Below, in pieces: positions 9,134 to 17,858 of a stretch of 64,000 nucleotides of DNA. Origin of the DNA: Parapedobacter composti (GTDB lineage: Bacteria > Bacteroidota > Bacteroidia > Sphingobacteriales > Sphingobacteriaceae); NCBI RefSeq assembly GCF_900112315.1, contig NZ_FOLL01000001.1:186001-250000 (forward strand), read 5' to 3'. The position numbers were made by a program, and so were the translations under genes. Below the pieces are notes generated by a model. It made no database searches, was not told the DNA's origin, and saw only the letters and a program-made list of their open reading frames with translations. Position 1 is the first letter of the stretch, and the number at the start of each line of letters is the position of its first letter.

Positions 9134-10888
9134 CTAACCGCTGAAATAAACATACGCAGCTACAATGAGCACGATAATCCCTGCCGAGGTAATGACATCC
9201 CACTTATTCCAGCTTGTCCGGCTTGCTTTTTTATGTTCATCGGTAACCGTGCCAAAGGTAAGCCCCTCTATTTTGTCGTAAGACGGTGCCGCTGTGGCAT
9301 AACTGACAATGAACATGACAGCCAAGCTGATCAAGAAGATGACCAGGCTGTAGTACTGGAAAAACATATTGTTCAAGATCCAGAGAAAAGATCCCTCCGG
9401 ATAAGCGAACCCCTCGGTTAATTTAACAGGGGTATCCACAGCGAGGCGCAGCAGGCCCAAAAAGAACCCGGTATAAAGGGCTGCCAGGCATCCTTGGGCG
9501 TTCAGCCGTTTATGGAATATCCCGGCAAAAAACACCACCGCAATGGGCGGGGCGAGATAGGCCTGAACACCTTGCAGGTAATCATACAACCCCCTGCCGC
9601 CACGGATGACGGGAATCCACAGCAGGCCGATGACGATCATCGTTACGGTAGCAATCCTGCCCACCCAAACCAGTGTCTGCTGGCTTACATTCGGCCGGAT
9701 TTTCGAATAGAAGTCCATGGTAAATAACGTCGAAGACGCGTTGAACGCACCGGCCAGGGAGCTCATCAGTGCCGCCAACAGTCCGGAAACGACCAATCCG
9801 CGGATGCCCACCGGAAGGATGTTGGCCACCATCAAGGGGAAGGCCTGTTGGGCATTGTTTCGGATGATTTCGCCATCGGGTCCAATGAGCTGCTCCGTCA
9901 GTGCGGGTATCTTTCCGCTGCTGGCCAGGGCGTAGCAGATGATTCCCGGGATGATGAAGATGAATACCGGAAACAGTTTGAAGAAGGCTGCCGCAATGGC
10001 ACCGCGCCGGGCTTCCGTCTCGTTGGGCGCCCCAAGTACACGCTGTACGATGTATTGGTCGGTTGTCCAATACCAGAGCCCGATGATGGGAGCACAGAAG
10101 AGCATACCCACCCACGGATAGTTGTCGTTGAAATACCACGCCATCCTCCCCGGCTCTTTAACGGGGCTCCACGTGCCTTCTACTCCTTCAGGAACCAAGG
10201 GTTTCCAGAGGTTAAACATATCGTCGCCGACCGTTGCACGCAATTCAGACCAGCCACCAATTGCTTGGAGGCCTAAAATCGTCACCAATGCCGATCCAAT
10301 CACCAGTACGACGGTTTGGAACGCTTCCGTATACGCCACCGCTTTCATGCCTCCCAATGCGGTATAAATGCCCGTCAGCACGATGGTTAGGACAGAGCCC
10401 ACCCAAAAGGAGTCGAGGCCCATAACACTGATTTCGGGGATTAATGCCGAAAAGACCATCCCACCGGCGTAGACGCCTACCGCAAGTTTGGTGAGTACAT
10501 AAGCCACCAGCGATATGGCGGAAAGCAGCGTTCGGGCACGGGGCGAAAAGCGTTTTTCCAGAAATTCAGGCATGGTGAACACTTTAGATCGCATGTAAAA
10601 TGGCACCAGTATCCAAGCCAGCACGAGCAGGCACCATGCGTGAAGTTCGTAATGAGCCATCGCTACGCCATCAGTTGCTCCCGACCCTGCCAGGCCCACC
10701 AGGTGCTCTGATCCAATATTGGAGGCAAAAATGGAAGCGCCGATGACAAACCATCCCAAACTTTTACCGGCTAAAAAGTAATCCTGGGCAGAACCGCTTT
10801 TTTTGCGCATAGTCCACGCAGCAATCCCCGCGATTATCATAAAGTAGACGGCAATAACCAGCCAGTCAAAGGTTTCTAAAAGTTGCAT
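9134..10888 (-). CDS. Sodium/sugar symporter (SSS family), probably L-arabinose uptake
   Basis: A 584-residue integral membrane protein with about 14 hydrophobic segments, of the sodium:solute symporter (SGLT) type. Visible family features are the DYFLAGKSLGWFVIGASIFAS region near the N-terminus, IGSEHLVGLAGSGA and YTALGGMKAVAYTE. It imports a sugar with Na+ across the inner membrane. The start ATG at 10888 lies 25 bases after the araA stop codon, so it belongs to the ara operon, and L-arabinose is the best-supported substrate from context only. Confidence 0.85.
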   Translation of the reverse strand: MQLLETFDWLVIAVYFMIIAGIAAWTMRKKSGSAQDYFLAGKSLGWFVIGASIFASNIGSEHLVGLAGSGATDGVAMAHYELHAWCLLVLAWILVPFYMRSKVFTMPEFLEKRFSPRARTLLSAISLVAYVLTKLAVGVYAGGMVFSALIPEISVMGLDSFWVGSVLTIVLTGIYTALGGMKAVAYTEAFQTVVLVIGSALVTILGLQAIGGWSELRATVGDDMFNLWKPLVPEGVEGTWSPVKEPGRMAWYFNDNYPWVGMLFCAPIIGLWYWTTDQYIVQRVLGAPNETEARRGAIAAAFFKLFPVFIFIIPGIICYALASSGKIPALTEQLIGPDGEIIRNNAQQAFPLMVANILPVGIRGLVVSGLLAALMSSLAGAFNASSTLFTMDFYSKIRPNVSQQTLVWVGRIATVTMIVIGLLWIPVIRGGRGLYDYLQGVQAYLAPPIAVVFFAGIFHKRLNAQGCLAALYTGFFLGLLRLAVDTPVKLTEGFAYPEGSFLWILNNMFFQYYSLVIFLISLAVMFIVSYATAAPSYDKIEGLTFGTVTDEHKKASRTSWNKWDVITSAGIIVLIVAAYVYFSG

Positions 10889-10912
10889 AACAGGGTTTAC
10901 AATTGGGTAAAG

Positions 10913-12412
10913 TTAATATTTATTTCGATAATATCCTTCGTTCCACAGGATTTCCTTCCGGAAATCTTCGAGCCGGGTATCCTGGCCGATATGGAGCAAT
11001 TCGATGCCGGCTATGGTGGCGAAATCCCTGAAGTGTTCGATGGTCAGGTTCTGGCTGTAGACAGTATGGTGTGCGCCGCCAGCATAAATCCACGCTGAAC
11101 ATGCGGTTTTCATGTCGGGCAGCGGTTTCCACAGTACCCGTGCCACGGGCAGTCGGGGCAATTGATGTTGGGGCTCCTGAGCTTCCACATCGTTGACCAC
11201 CAGCCGGAACCGGTCGCCCATATCCACGAGGCTCGCATTGAGGCTCCGGCCACCAGCTACATCGAATACCAGCCGGGCGGGATCGTCTTTACCGCCGATG
11301 CCCAGGGGATGCACCTCCAACGCCGGTTTAGCCATCGCCAGGGAAGGATCTACCTCCAGCATGTGCGCACCGAGTACCATCGGGTTGGCAGCAGACAAAT
11401 GGTAAGTGTAGTCCTCCATGAACGCATTGCCTCCGGGCAAACCTGCAGCCATCACCTTGGCCGCGCGGACCAACGCCGCGGTTTTCCAGTCGCCCTCGCC
11501 CGCATAACCGAAGCCCTGTTGCATAAGCCGTTGGGTAGCGACGCCTGGCAATTGCTTTAGGCCGTGTAAGTCTTCAAATGTGTTTGAAAAGCCCTTGAAC
11601 TTTCCATCAACCAGAAATTGGCGGAGGCCGATTTCTATTTGGGCAGCATCGCGCAGGTTTTGCCTGCGGTCGCCATCAGGCTGTACGCCGGGATCCAGCG
11701 TGTAGGCCTGTTCATACTCCGCCACCAGCGCATCGATCTGCGATGCAGTCACGGCATTGACCACGGTAACCAGGTCGCCCACGGCAAACGTGTTCACCGA
11801 AAAGCCGAAGCAGGCTTCGGCAGCCACCTTGTCTCCATCGGTAACCGCAACATAGCGCATGTTATCGCCAAATCGTGCAAACCGGGCGCCCTGCCAATCG
11901 TGCCACGCCGCGGCTGCCCGGATCCAGGTGCCAACCTCGCGGGCGACCTCTTCATCCCGCCAATAGCCGGTGACCACCTTACGGTTGATTCGCAATTTGG
12001 AGACGATATGGCCAAATTCTCTATCGCCATGCGCACTTTGGTTGAGGTTCATGAAGTCCATGTCTATGGTGTCCCAAGGGATGTCCCGGTTGTACTGCGT
12101 GTGGAGGTGCAATAGCGGTTTGTTGAGGATATTAAGCCCACGTATCCACATTTTGGCGGGAGAGAACGTATGCATCCACGTGATGATGCCGATGCAGTTG
12201 GAAGCATGGTTGGCATCTGCAATGGTCGTATAGATCTCTTCCGGCGTGGTGACAATTGGCTTGAATATAACCTGCGTGGGGATGTGATCCGACTGAGTTA
12301 AGAAGCGCGCAATTTCCGTCGCGTGGACGGTTACCTGTTTCAGTGTTTCTTCGCCATAAAGGTGCTGGCTCCCCGTAAGAAACCATATTTCTAAATCCTT
12401 GATATCAATCAT
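10913..12412 (-). CDS. araA: L-arabinose isomerase
   Basis: A 499-residue protein, essentially the length of E. coli AraA (500). It converts L-arabinose to L-ribulose in the cytoplasm using Mn2+. The N-terminus [12 protein letters not shown] is diagnostic, and [13 protein letters not shown], the Glu in FMEDYTYHL, the His in HMLEVDPSL and the His pair in GGAHHTVYS match the metal and catalytic sites. It follows araD by 35 bases and precedes the symporter by 24, as the third enzyme gene of the operon. Confidence 0.97.
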   Translation of the reverse strand: MIDIKDLEIWFLTGSQHLYGEETLKQVTVHATEIARFLTQSDHIPTQVIFKPIVTTPEEIYTTIADANHASNCIGIITWMHTFSPAKMWIRGLNILNKPLLHLHTQYNRDIPWDTIDMDFMNLNQSAHGDREFGHIVSKLRINRKVVTGYWRDEEVAREVGTWIRAAAAWHDWQGARFARFGDNMRYVAVTDGDKVAAEACFGFSVNTFAVGDLVTVVNAVTASQIDALVAEYEQAYTLDPGVQPDGDRRQNLRDAAQIEIGLRQFLVDGKFKGFSNTFEDLHGLKQLPGVATQRLMQQGFGYAGEGDWKTAALVRAAKVMAAGLPGGNAFMEDYTYHLSAANPMVLGAHMLEVDPSLAMAKPALEVHPLGIGGKDDPARLVFDVAGGRSLNASLVDMGDRFRLVVNDVEAQEPQHQLPRLPVARVLWKPLPDMKTACSAWIYAGGAHHTVYSQNLTIEHFRDFATIAGIELLHIGQDTRLEDFRKEILWNEGYYRNKY

Positions 12413-12447
12413 GTTGTGTTTGTTGCGTTTTTTGTTCTGGTTATCGG

Positions 12448-13155
12448 TTACCGCGCTGCCTGCCCGTAGTATGAGCCTGGTCCGTGCTTCCGTTCGAAAT
12501 GCTTTTTAATGAGTGAATCTTTCAGTCGTGGCGCTTCCGGGTTAATTTGCTCGGTCAGCGTCGCCATCTTAGCCACATATTCCAGTACCGCACTATTATA
12601 CACCGCTTTGTCAACTGTTTTTCCCCAGGTAAAAGGAGCATGGTTTCCAATCAGTATCATCTCTACCTCTTCGTAATCCAAGTTATGTTGTTTAAAATAG
12701 TCGAGTATCTGGAGTCCGGTCTCGTATTCGTAGTTACCGGCAATCCGTTCGTCGGCCATCGGTGGCGCACAGGGAATATCAATAGTCAGGTGATCGGCGT
12801 GTGTAGTGCCATATATCGGGATGTCACGTTGGCTTTGCGCCCAAGCGGTGGCATAAGTAGCGTGGGTATGCACGATGCCGCCGATTCCAGGCCAATGTTT
12901 ATATAACACAGCATGGGTTTTCGTATCAGAAGAAGGTCGCAGGTTACCGTCCACCACATTTCCGTCAAAATCAACGACAACCATCATCTCCGGAGTAAGT
13001 TCAGGATAAGCTACGCCGCTCGGTTTGATGGCGAATACGCCAGACGCATGATCTGCGGCGCTGGCGTTTCCGAAGGTAAAGAGCACTAAGCCCAGATCGG
13101 GCAACTGCATATTAGCACGGTAGGCAGCCTCTTTGATAGCTTTGAATTTATTCAT
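12448..13155 (-). CDS. araD: L-ribulose-5-phosphate 4-epimerase
   Basis: A 235-residue class II aldolase-family protein. It converts L-ribulose 5-phosphate to D-xylulose 5-phosphate, feeding the pentose phosphate pathway. The zinc-binding [10 protein letters not shown] motif, the upstream GNASAAD phosphate-binding loop and the NHAPFTWG segment are intact. The start overlaps the end of araB by 8 bases, indicating translational coupling. Confidence 0.96.
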   Translation of the reverse strand: MNKFKAIKEAAYRANMQLPDLGLVLFTFGNASAADHASGVFAIKPSGVAYPELTPEMMVVVDFDGNVVDGNLRPSSDTKTHAVLYKHWPGIGGIVHTHATYATAWAQSQRDIPIYGTTHADHLTIDIPCAPPMADERIAGNYEYETGLQILDYFKQHNLDYEEVEMILIGNHAPFTWGKTVDKAVYNSAVLEYVAKMATLTEQINPEAPRLKDSLIKKHFERKHGPGSYYGQAAR

Positions 13156-14818
13156 GGTGTTTGATAGGTGTTTCTATAAAATTTCCCAGTTGTCGGTACC
13201 GTTCAAATCGTTTAGCATAACGGGCGGTATTCGTGGGATTAGGCAGGTATTCCATATCAAAACCCTGTCCCATCTGTTGCATGGCGTCTTCCACCTTGCT
13301 GAACACTCCGGCCGCAGTGGCAGCAAACATGGCGGCACCGATTGCGCAGGTCTGTTCGGATCGATGAACTTTGATAGGCATGCCGATAATGTCGGCCATG
13401 AGTTGCATGACGAAGGGCGATTTGCGGGGTATGCCCCCCAACGCTATCAGTCCTTTCACCGGAATACCTTGATCGATAAATCGGTCAACAATGCTTTTGG
13501 CACCGAATACCGTAGCTTCAGCAAGCGCGCGGAAAAGCCGGGGGGCGTCAGAGGCCAGGTTGAGCCCCACGATTGCCCCCGTAAGCAACTGATTGGCGTC
13601 GGGTGTACGTCGGCCGTTAAGCCAATCAACGGCCAGCTCGCTGTTTTCCGTTGGCGGCAGCAGGGCGGCCTGTTTACTTAATTCGGCAAGTAACTGCGAT
13701 TCCAGCAGTTGAATTTGGTAGCGGGCCGTTTCATCGGTCGTGCCGGCCGATAGCATTTGTAGCGGCCATGCCAGCAGGGCTTTGAACCAGGCATACACAT
13801 CGCCAAAAGCCGACTGGCCGGCTTCGAGGCCAACCATGCCCGGAATGACGGAGCCATCCACCTGTCCGCATATCCCTTTGACCAATTTCCCGTCCATTTC
13901 CTGTTTAGGGGCCACCAAGATATCGCACGTGGATGTGCCGATGATTTTGCTCAGGTGATAAGGCTCAATCTGACCGCCCACAGCGCCCATGTGGCAATCG
14001 AAAGCACCGATACCCACTACCACGCGGGTAGACAGTCCCAATCGCTCTGCCCATAACGGGCTCAGGGTGCCCGCCGCTTGGTCGGCCGTATACGTTTCCT
14101 GGGGCAGTCTAGCAGTAAATCCGTCCAGCAGCGGGTCAAGCGTAGCGAAGAAGTCATTTGGCGGGAACCCACCAAAGGCTTCGGCCCAGAGGGATTTATG
14201 GCCGGCAGCGCATACCCCGCGCTTAATGCCGGACGCGTGTTCTCCGCCACACAACAGAAACGGTATCCAGTCGCAGTGCTCTACCCAGGAATACGTAGCC
14301 CGGCGCACGCCATCATCGGTGCGGAAAATGTGCAATAGTTTTGCCCAGAACCATTCAGCAGAATAGACTCCACCGACATATTGGAGGTAATCGGTGTCAA
14401 ATCGGCGGGCGTGGGCATTGATTTCCGCGGCTTCATTTACCGCGGTATGGTCTTTCCACAGCACGAACATGGCATTGGGATTGTCGGCAAAATCGGGAAG
14501 CAACGCCAGCGGCGTGCCATGCTGATTGACAGCCACCGGTGTAGAACCGGTGGTATCCACAGCAATGCCTACCACCTGCTTTGCAACGGTGCCACCCGCC
14601 TGTTCCACACACGAACGCACCGTGTGCTCCAGCCCTTCTATATAATCCAGCGGATGCTGCCTGAACTGGCTGGATGCAGGGTGGCAGTACAAGCCTGCTT
14701 TCCATCGCGGATATTCGAAAACGGATGTAGCCAGTTCTTCGCCGGTGGCGGTGCTCACCAACACCGAGCGAACTGAGTCTGTTCCGAAATCTACACCTAT
14801 AACATATCTGTTGTCCAT
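13148..14818 (-). CDS. araB: Ribulokinase (FGGY family)
   Basis: Start chosen at the ATG at 14818 (MDNRYVIGVDFG); the TTG one codon upstream is less likely. The 556-residue protein has the two FGGY kinase domains, with the phosphate loop GVDFGTDSVRS at the N-terminus and the C-terminal ALGGIPRKSPFVMQ ATP-binding segment. It phosphorylates L-ribulose with ATP. It is the first enzyme gene of the operon, about 100 bases after araR, with a probable own promoter in that gap, and overlaps araD by 8 bases. Confidence 0.96.
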   Translation of the reverse strand: MDNRYVIGVDFGTDSVRSVLVSTATGEELATSVFEYPRWKAGLYCHPASSQFRQHPLDYIEGLEHTVRSCVEQAGGTVAKQVVGIAVDTTGSTPVAVNQHGTPLALLPDFADNPNAMFVLWKDHTAVNEAAEINAHARRFDTDYLQYVGGVYSAEWFWAKLLHIFRTDDGVRRATYSWVEHCDWIPFLLCGGEHASGIKRGVCAAGHKSLWAEAFGGFPPNDFFATLDPLLDGFTARLPQETYTADQAAGTLSPLWAERLGLSTRVVVGIGAFDCHMGAVGGQIEPYHLSKIIGTSTCDILVAPKQEMDGKLVKGICGQVDGSVIPGMVGLEAGQSAFGDVYAWFKALLAWPLQMLSAGTTDETARYQIQLLESQLLAELSKQAALLPPTENSELAVDWLNGRRTPDANQLLTGAIVGLNLASDAPRLFRALAEATVFGAKSIVDRFIDQGIPVKGLIALGGIPRKSPFVMQLMADIIGMPIKVHRSEQTCAIGAAMFAATAAGVFSKVEDAMQQMGQGFDMEYLPNPTNTARYAKRFERYRQLGNFIETPIKHHE

Positions 14819-14847
14819 CAAATAACGCTATAATTGATTAGTCGTGT

Positions 14848-14879
14848 CAAAATAACATTTAATTTATCAAAATTGCAAA
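14848..14879 (-). promoter_or_regulatory. Putative promoter of the araBDA operon
   Basis: In the AT-rich gap between araR and araB, reading on the minus strand, TTTG (14879-14876) is followed after about 21 bases by TATTTTG (14854-14848), resembling the Bacteroidota TTTG / TAnnTTTG pair but one base short in the -7. The position fits control by AraR encoded just upstream. No clear AraR palindrome was recognised. Confidence 0.3.
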
Positions 14880-14922
14880 GCAAAGTCTGAACAATTTTTT
14901 ATTTGCGGATTATGCTATCCGT

Positions 14923-15621
14923 TTAAAAAGCCGGGTTAGATACAAAATTCAGGAACTTGGTAAATTTCTCCTTATAGGTAGCCTTGTCTAACTTATAATA
15001 GAAGGCGCCCTTTTTGGAATTTTCTTTGTCTTTATCCAGTTGTTTGATGAGCAGGCCGGTTGAGCGCAATTTACGCGTGAAATTACGTTTGTCCAGTTCT
15101 TCCTCATATACCTGTTCGTAAAGCGAAATAATTTGCGGGATGGTGAATTTTTCGGGCAACAGTTCAAACAGGATGGGGTGCAGGGCAGCCTTGTAGCGCA
15201 GTTTTTTCCTGGCATGATCCACCATCTGGTCGTGGTCGAAAATTAGTTTAGGCACGCGGTCCAAAGCAAACCATTCCGCATGATAATCATCGCTAATTTG
15301 CTTTTCGTATTTCTTGATATCAATAAGCGCAAAATAGGTGATACTGATAGTTCGCTCGATGGGATCGCGGTTGGGCGCTCCGAACACCAATAACTGCTCC
15401 ATATAAACATTTTCCAGCCCGGTAAGCTGCCTAAGAACACGCGATGCCGCGTCTTCTGGCTTTTCGTCCGACTGGACAAATCCGCCCATTAGGCTCCACT
15501 TGTTTTTTTCAGGCTCGAACCCGCGCTTTATCAGCAGCAATTTCAGTTCATAGCCATCAAATCCAAAAATGATACAGTCTACGGCTACCAGGATACGGTT
15601 TTGTTTGGCATATCTCGTCAT
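14923..15621 (-). CDS. araR: AraR, Nudix-type transcriptional regulator of arabinose use
   Basis: Start taken at the ATG at 15621 (MTRYAKQNRILVAVD); an upstream TTG at 15630 is less likely. The 232-residue protein has an N-terminal Nudix-fold domain (about 10-140) and a C-terminal winged-helix domain (about 155-232, with GLLIKQLDKDKENSKKGAFYY). The Nudix box is degenerate: the catalytic REUxEE positions read RVLRQL, so hydrolysis is not expected and the fold should act as a ligand sensor. This is the architecture of the NrtR-related AraR repressor of Bacteroides, which responds to L-arabinose. Its place directly upstream of araB and divergent from the GH97 gene supports control of both. Confidence 0.88.
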   Translation of the reverse strand: MTRYAKQNRILVAVDCIIFGFDGYELKLLLIKRGFEPEKNKWSLMGGFVQSDEKPEDAASRVLRQLTGLENVYMEQLLVFGAPNRDPIERTISITYFALIDIKKYEKQISDDYHAEWFALDRVPKLIFDHDQMVDHARKKLRYKAALHPILFELLPEKFTIPQIISLYEQVYEEELDKRNFTRKLRSTGLLIKQLDKDKENSKKGAFYYKLDKATYKEKFTKFLNFVSNPAF

Positions 15622-15695
15622 ACAATACAATGATAGTGGATAAATGCAAATTTTACAATTTTAACCCTTATATATTCACCACGGTTTGATCGTTA

Positions 15696-15711
15696 TGTTC
15701 ACACGCGAACA
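15696..15711. promoter_or_regulatory. Inverted repeat, candidate operator
   Basis: TGTTC-ACACGC-GAACA is a perfect 5-bp inverted repeat with a 6-base spacer, located 29 bases upstream of the -33 element of the GH97 promoter and between araR and its probable target. It could be an AraR site, but I did not find a second copy in front of araB. Confidence 0.25.
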
Positions 15712-15739
15712 AGTTAATGGTCTGTTTATTTATCGTTTT

Positions 15740-15771
15740 TTTGACATTTAATAATAATTAGCTTTACTTTG
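15740..15771 (+). promoter_or_regulatory. Putative promoter of the GH97-GH51-GH51-GH43 operon
   Basis: TTTG at 15740-15743 is followed after about 21 bases by TACTTTG (15765-15771), close to the Bacteroidota -33/-7 pair TTTG / TAnnTTTG. The ATG is at 15903, leaving an untranslated leader of about 125 bases. Confidence 0.4.
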
Positions 15772-15902
15772 TACTAACCAGTTAATTAAATCGTACACTG
15801 TCATGTCGAAAAATATAATGCCGGCGACGAACGCAAGCTCATGAGATAACTGCGGCCATGCAGATCGTACCTTAATGCTTCACTGATACAAAAAGTTACA
15901 CA

Positions 15903-17849
15903 ATGAACAGGGGTTATCATTATCGGTTATTCCATATGCTGGTGGCTTTAGGCGCTGCAACGATGGCTAACGCGCATGACGCAACGATATCCAGTCCTGA
16001 CGGCCATATCACCGTTCAGGTATGGGTGGATGACAACGGAAGTGCCCTATATTCGGTATTGGTTGACGGTAACCAACTGATTGATAGTGCATCATTGGGC
16101 GTTGAGATGCAGGATGTCAATTTCAAGTCAGGGCTTTATTTTGCAGGGGAGGCGGCCAAAACAACTATAAACGATCGTTATGAGCTAAAGACCGGCAAGC
16201 GAAAGTGGAATCATTACCTTGCTCATCAATGCCAATTTAAGTTCCGGGACAGACAAGGCAAAGGATTTGATGTGGTTTTCCGGGTTTCGGATGATGGAGT
16301 GGCGTTCCGTTATTACTTTCCATATGCCGGGCCGGATACGGTCCGGATTGTTGAGGAACATACCTCTTTCCGTTTTCCCGGCCACGCAAAGGGATGGCTG
16401 CAGCCCATGGCGGTAGCCAAGTCGGGCTGGGAACAGACCAATCCGTCATACGAAGAGCATTATCAGCAGGGTCTGCCGGTGGGAACACCGGAATCCACGG
16501 GGACGGGTTGGGTGTATCCCGCGTTATTTCAGGTTGATAGCCTTTGGGTATTGATTACCGAAGCCGGCTTAGATGGTCGTTACTGTGCTACCCGCCTCGG
16601 ACCCGAATCGCCGCAGGGCGAATATCGTATCGGTTTCCCCGATCCGCGTGAGGTAATGCCAGGTGGCGAACTGCTGCCGGCGTCAGACCAGCCCTTCTAC
16701 TCGCCTTGGCGTGTAATGACCATTGGGTCGTTGGCGACCCTCGTGGAATCCAATTTAGGTATCAATGTTGCCGATCCGGCGATCCCGCTGTGGGAAGGGA
16801 CGATAAGGCCCGGTAAATCGTCATGGAGCTGGATTAACTCGAAAGACGATTTCATCACGTATGAGGAGCAGAAAAAGTATATCGACTTTGCGGCCGACAT
16901 GCAATGGCAATATTGTCTGGTGGATGTCAATTGGGACCGGAAAATCGGTTATGAGCGAATTGCTGAACTGGCATCATATGCCGCAGCGAAAGGCGTTGGC
17001 CTGTTGCTGTGGTATAACTCGGCAGGAAGCTGGAATACCGTGGAATATACGCCCAAGGATAAGCTGCTCACCCCCGAAAGCAGGGAAAGCGAATTTGCAC
17101 GGCTCAATGCCATGGGTATCAAAGGGATTAAAATCGATTTCTTCGGCGGAGACGGGCAATCTGTTGTCCGTTATTATATTGATATCCTAAAAGATGCCGC
17201 CAGACATGGATTGCTGGTTAATTTCCACGGGGCAACATTACCACGTGGATGGTCGCGGACATACCCGAACCTGATGACCGTGGAGGCGGTGCGCGGATTT
17301 GAAATGGTTACATTTTCCCAGGAAGACGCCGATAAGCAAGCTACGCATTGCACGATTTTGCCATTTACGCGCAATGCGTTTGACCCAATGGATTATACAC
17401 CGATGAACCTGCATAAGGTGCAAACTCCGGTGCAGCGGCGCACTACGGCGGCGTTTGAGCTGGCTACCAGTATACTGTTCGTCTCGGGTATCCAGCACTA
17501 TGCGGAATCGCCTGAAGGCATGGCAACAGTACCCGGGCTGGTGCGGGATTTCCTGCGGGAGCTGCCCGATTCGTGGGATGACGTGAAGTTCATCGGCGGT
17601 TTTCCCGGCAAGGATGTGGTAATCGCCCGCCGTGCAGGACACCGATGGTATGTCGCAGGTATTAACGGTGAGCAGCAAGAGAAGGACATCCATTTGGATT
17701 TGACGTTGTTTGGCGAGGTGGAAAACGTCAGTTTAATCACCGATGGAGTAAGCCCGGGGGGCCTTCTGCACCAGGAGTTAGGTCCAGCAAATAATTATAG
17801 GGTAACCATGAAATCCAATGGCGGCTTTGTGATGGTATTGAACCAATAA
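15903..17849 (+). CDS. GH97 glycoside hydrolase, retaining type (alpha-galactosidase or beta-L-arabinopyranosidase)
   Basis: A 648-residue periplasmic enzyme with signal peptide (cleavage near NAHD) and the three parts of GH97: N-terminal beta-sandwich, TIM barrel and small C-terminal beta-domain. The segment GIKGIKIDFFGGDGQS carries Asp412 and TVEAVRG carries Glu461. Their 49-residue spacing equals that of the nucleophile Asp415 and acid/base Glu464 of the retaining Bacteroides alpha-galactosidase as I recall it, so this is the retaining branch and not the inverting SusB type. Retaining GH97 enzymes include alpha-galactosidases and beta-L-arabinopyranosidases; the context of arabinan enzymes makes the latter attractive. 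First gene of a four-gene run with short gaps. Confidence 0.9.
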   Translation: MNRGYHYRLFHMLVALGAATMANAHDATISSPDGHITVQVWVDDNGSALYSVLVDGNQLIDSASLGVEMQDVNFKSGLYFAGEAAKTTINDRYELKTGKRKWNHYLAHQCQFKFRDRQGKGFDVVFRVSDDGVAFRYYFPYAGPDTVRIVEEHTSFRFPGHAKGWLQPMAVAKSGWEQTNPSYEEHYQQGLPVGTPESTGTGWVYPALFQVDSLWVLITEAGLDGRYCATRLGPESPQGEYRIGFPDPREVMPGGELLPASDQPFYSPWRVMTIGSLATLVESNLGINVADPAIPLWEGTIRPGKSSWSWINSKDDFITYEEQKKYIDFAADMQWQYCLVDVNWDRKIGYERIAELASYAAAKGVGLLLWYNSAGSWNTVEYTPKDKLLTPESRESEFARLNAMGIKGIKIDFFGGDGQSVVRYYIDILKDAARHGLLVNFHGATLPRGWSRTYPNLMTVEAVRGFEMVTFSQEDADKQATHCTILPFTRNAFDPMDYTPMNLHKVQTPVQRRTTAAFELATSILFVSGIQHYAESPEGMATVPGLVRDFLRELPDSWDDVKFIGGFPGKDVVIARRAGHRWYVAGINGEQQEKDIHLDLTLFGEVENVSLITDGVSPGGLLHQELGPANNYRVTMKSNGGFVMVLNQ

Positions 17850-17858
17850 TACAACTAT

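Larger units (their letters stand above)
15631..15902. promoter_or_regulatory. Divergent control region between araR and the glycan locus
   Basis: A 272-base AT-rich gap between divergent genes. It holds an inverted repeat (15696-15711), a good promoter for the GH97 gene (15740-15771) and presumably the araR promoter on the other strand near 15640-15660. No ORF or RNA gene was recognised. Confidence 0.55.

Noticed and set aside
9096..9203. N-terminal extension of the Tat-exported TIM barrel
   Set aside because: The 36 added residues would bury the twin-arginine signal and contain no recognisable feature.
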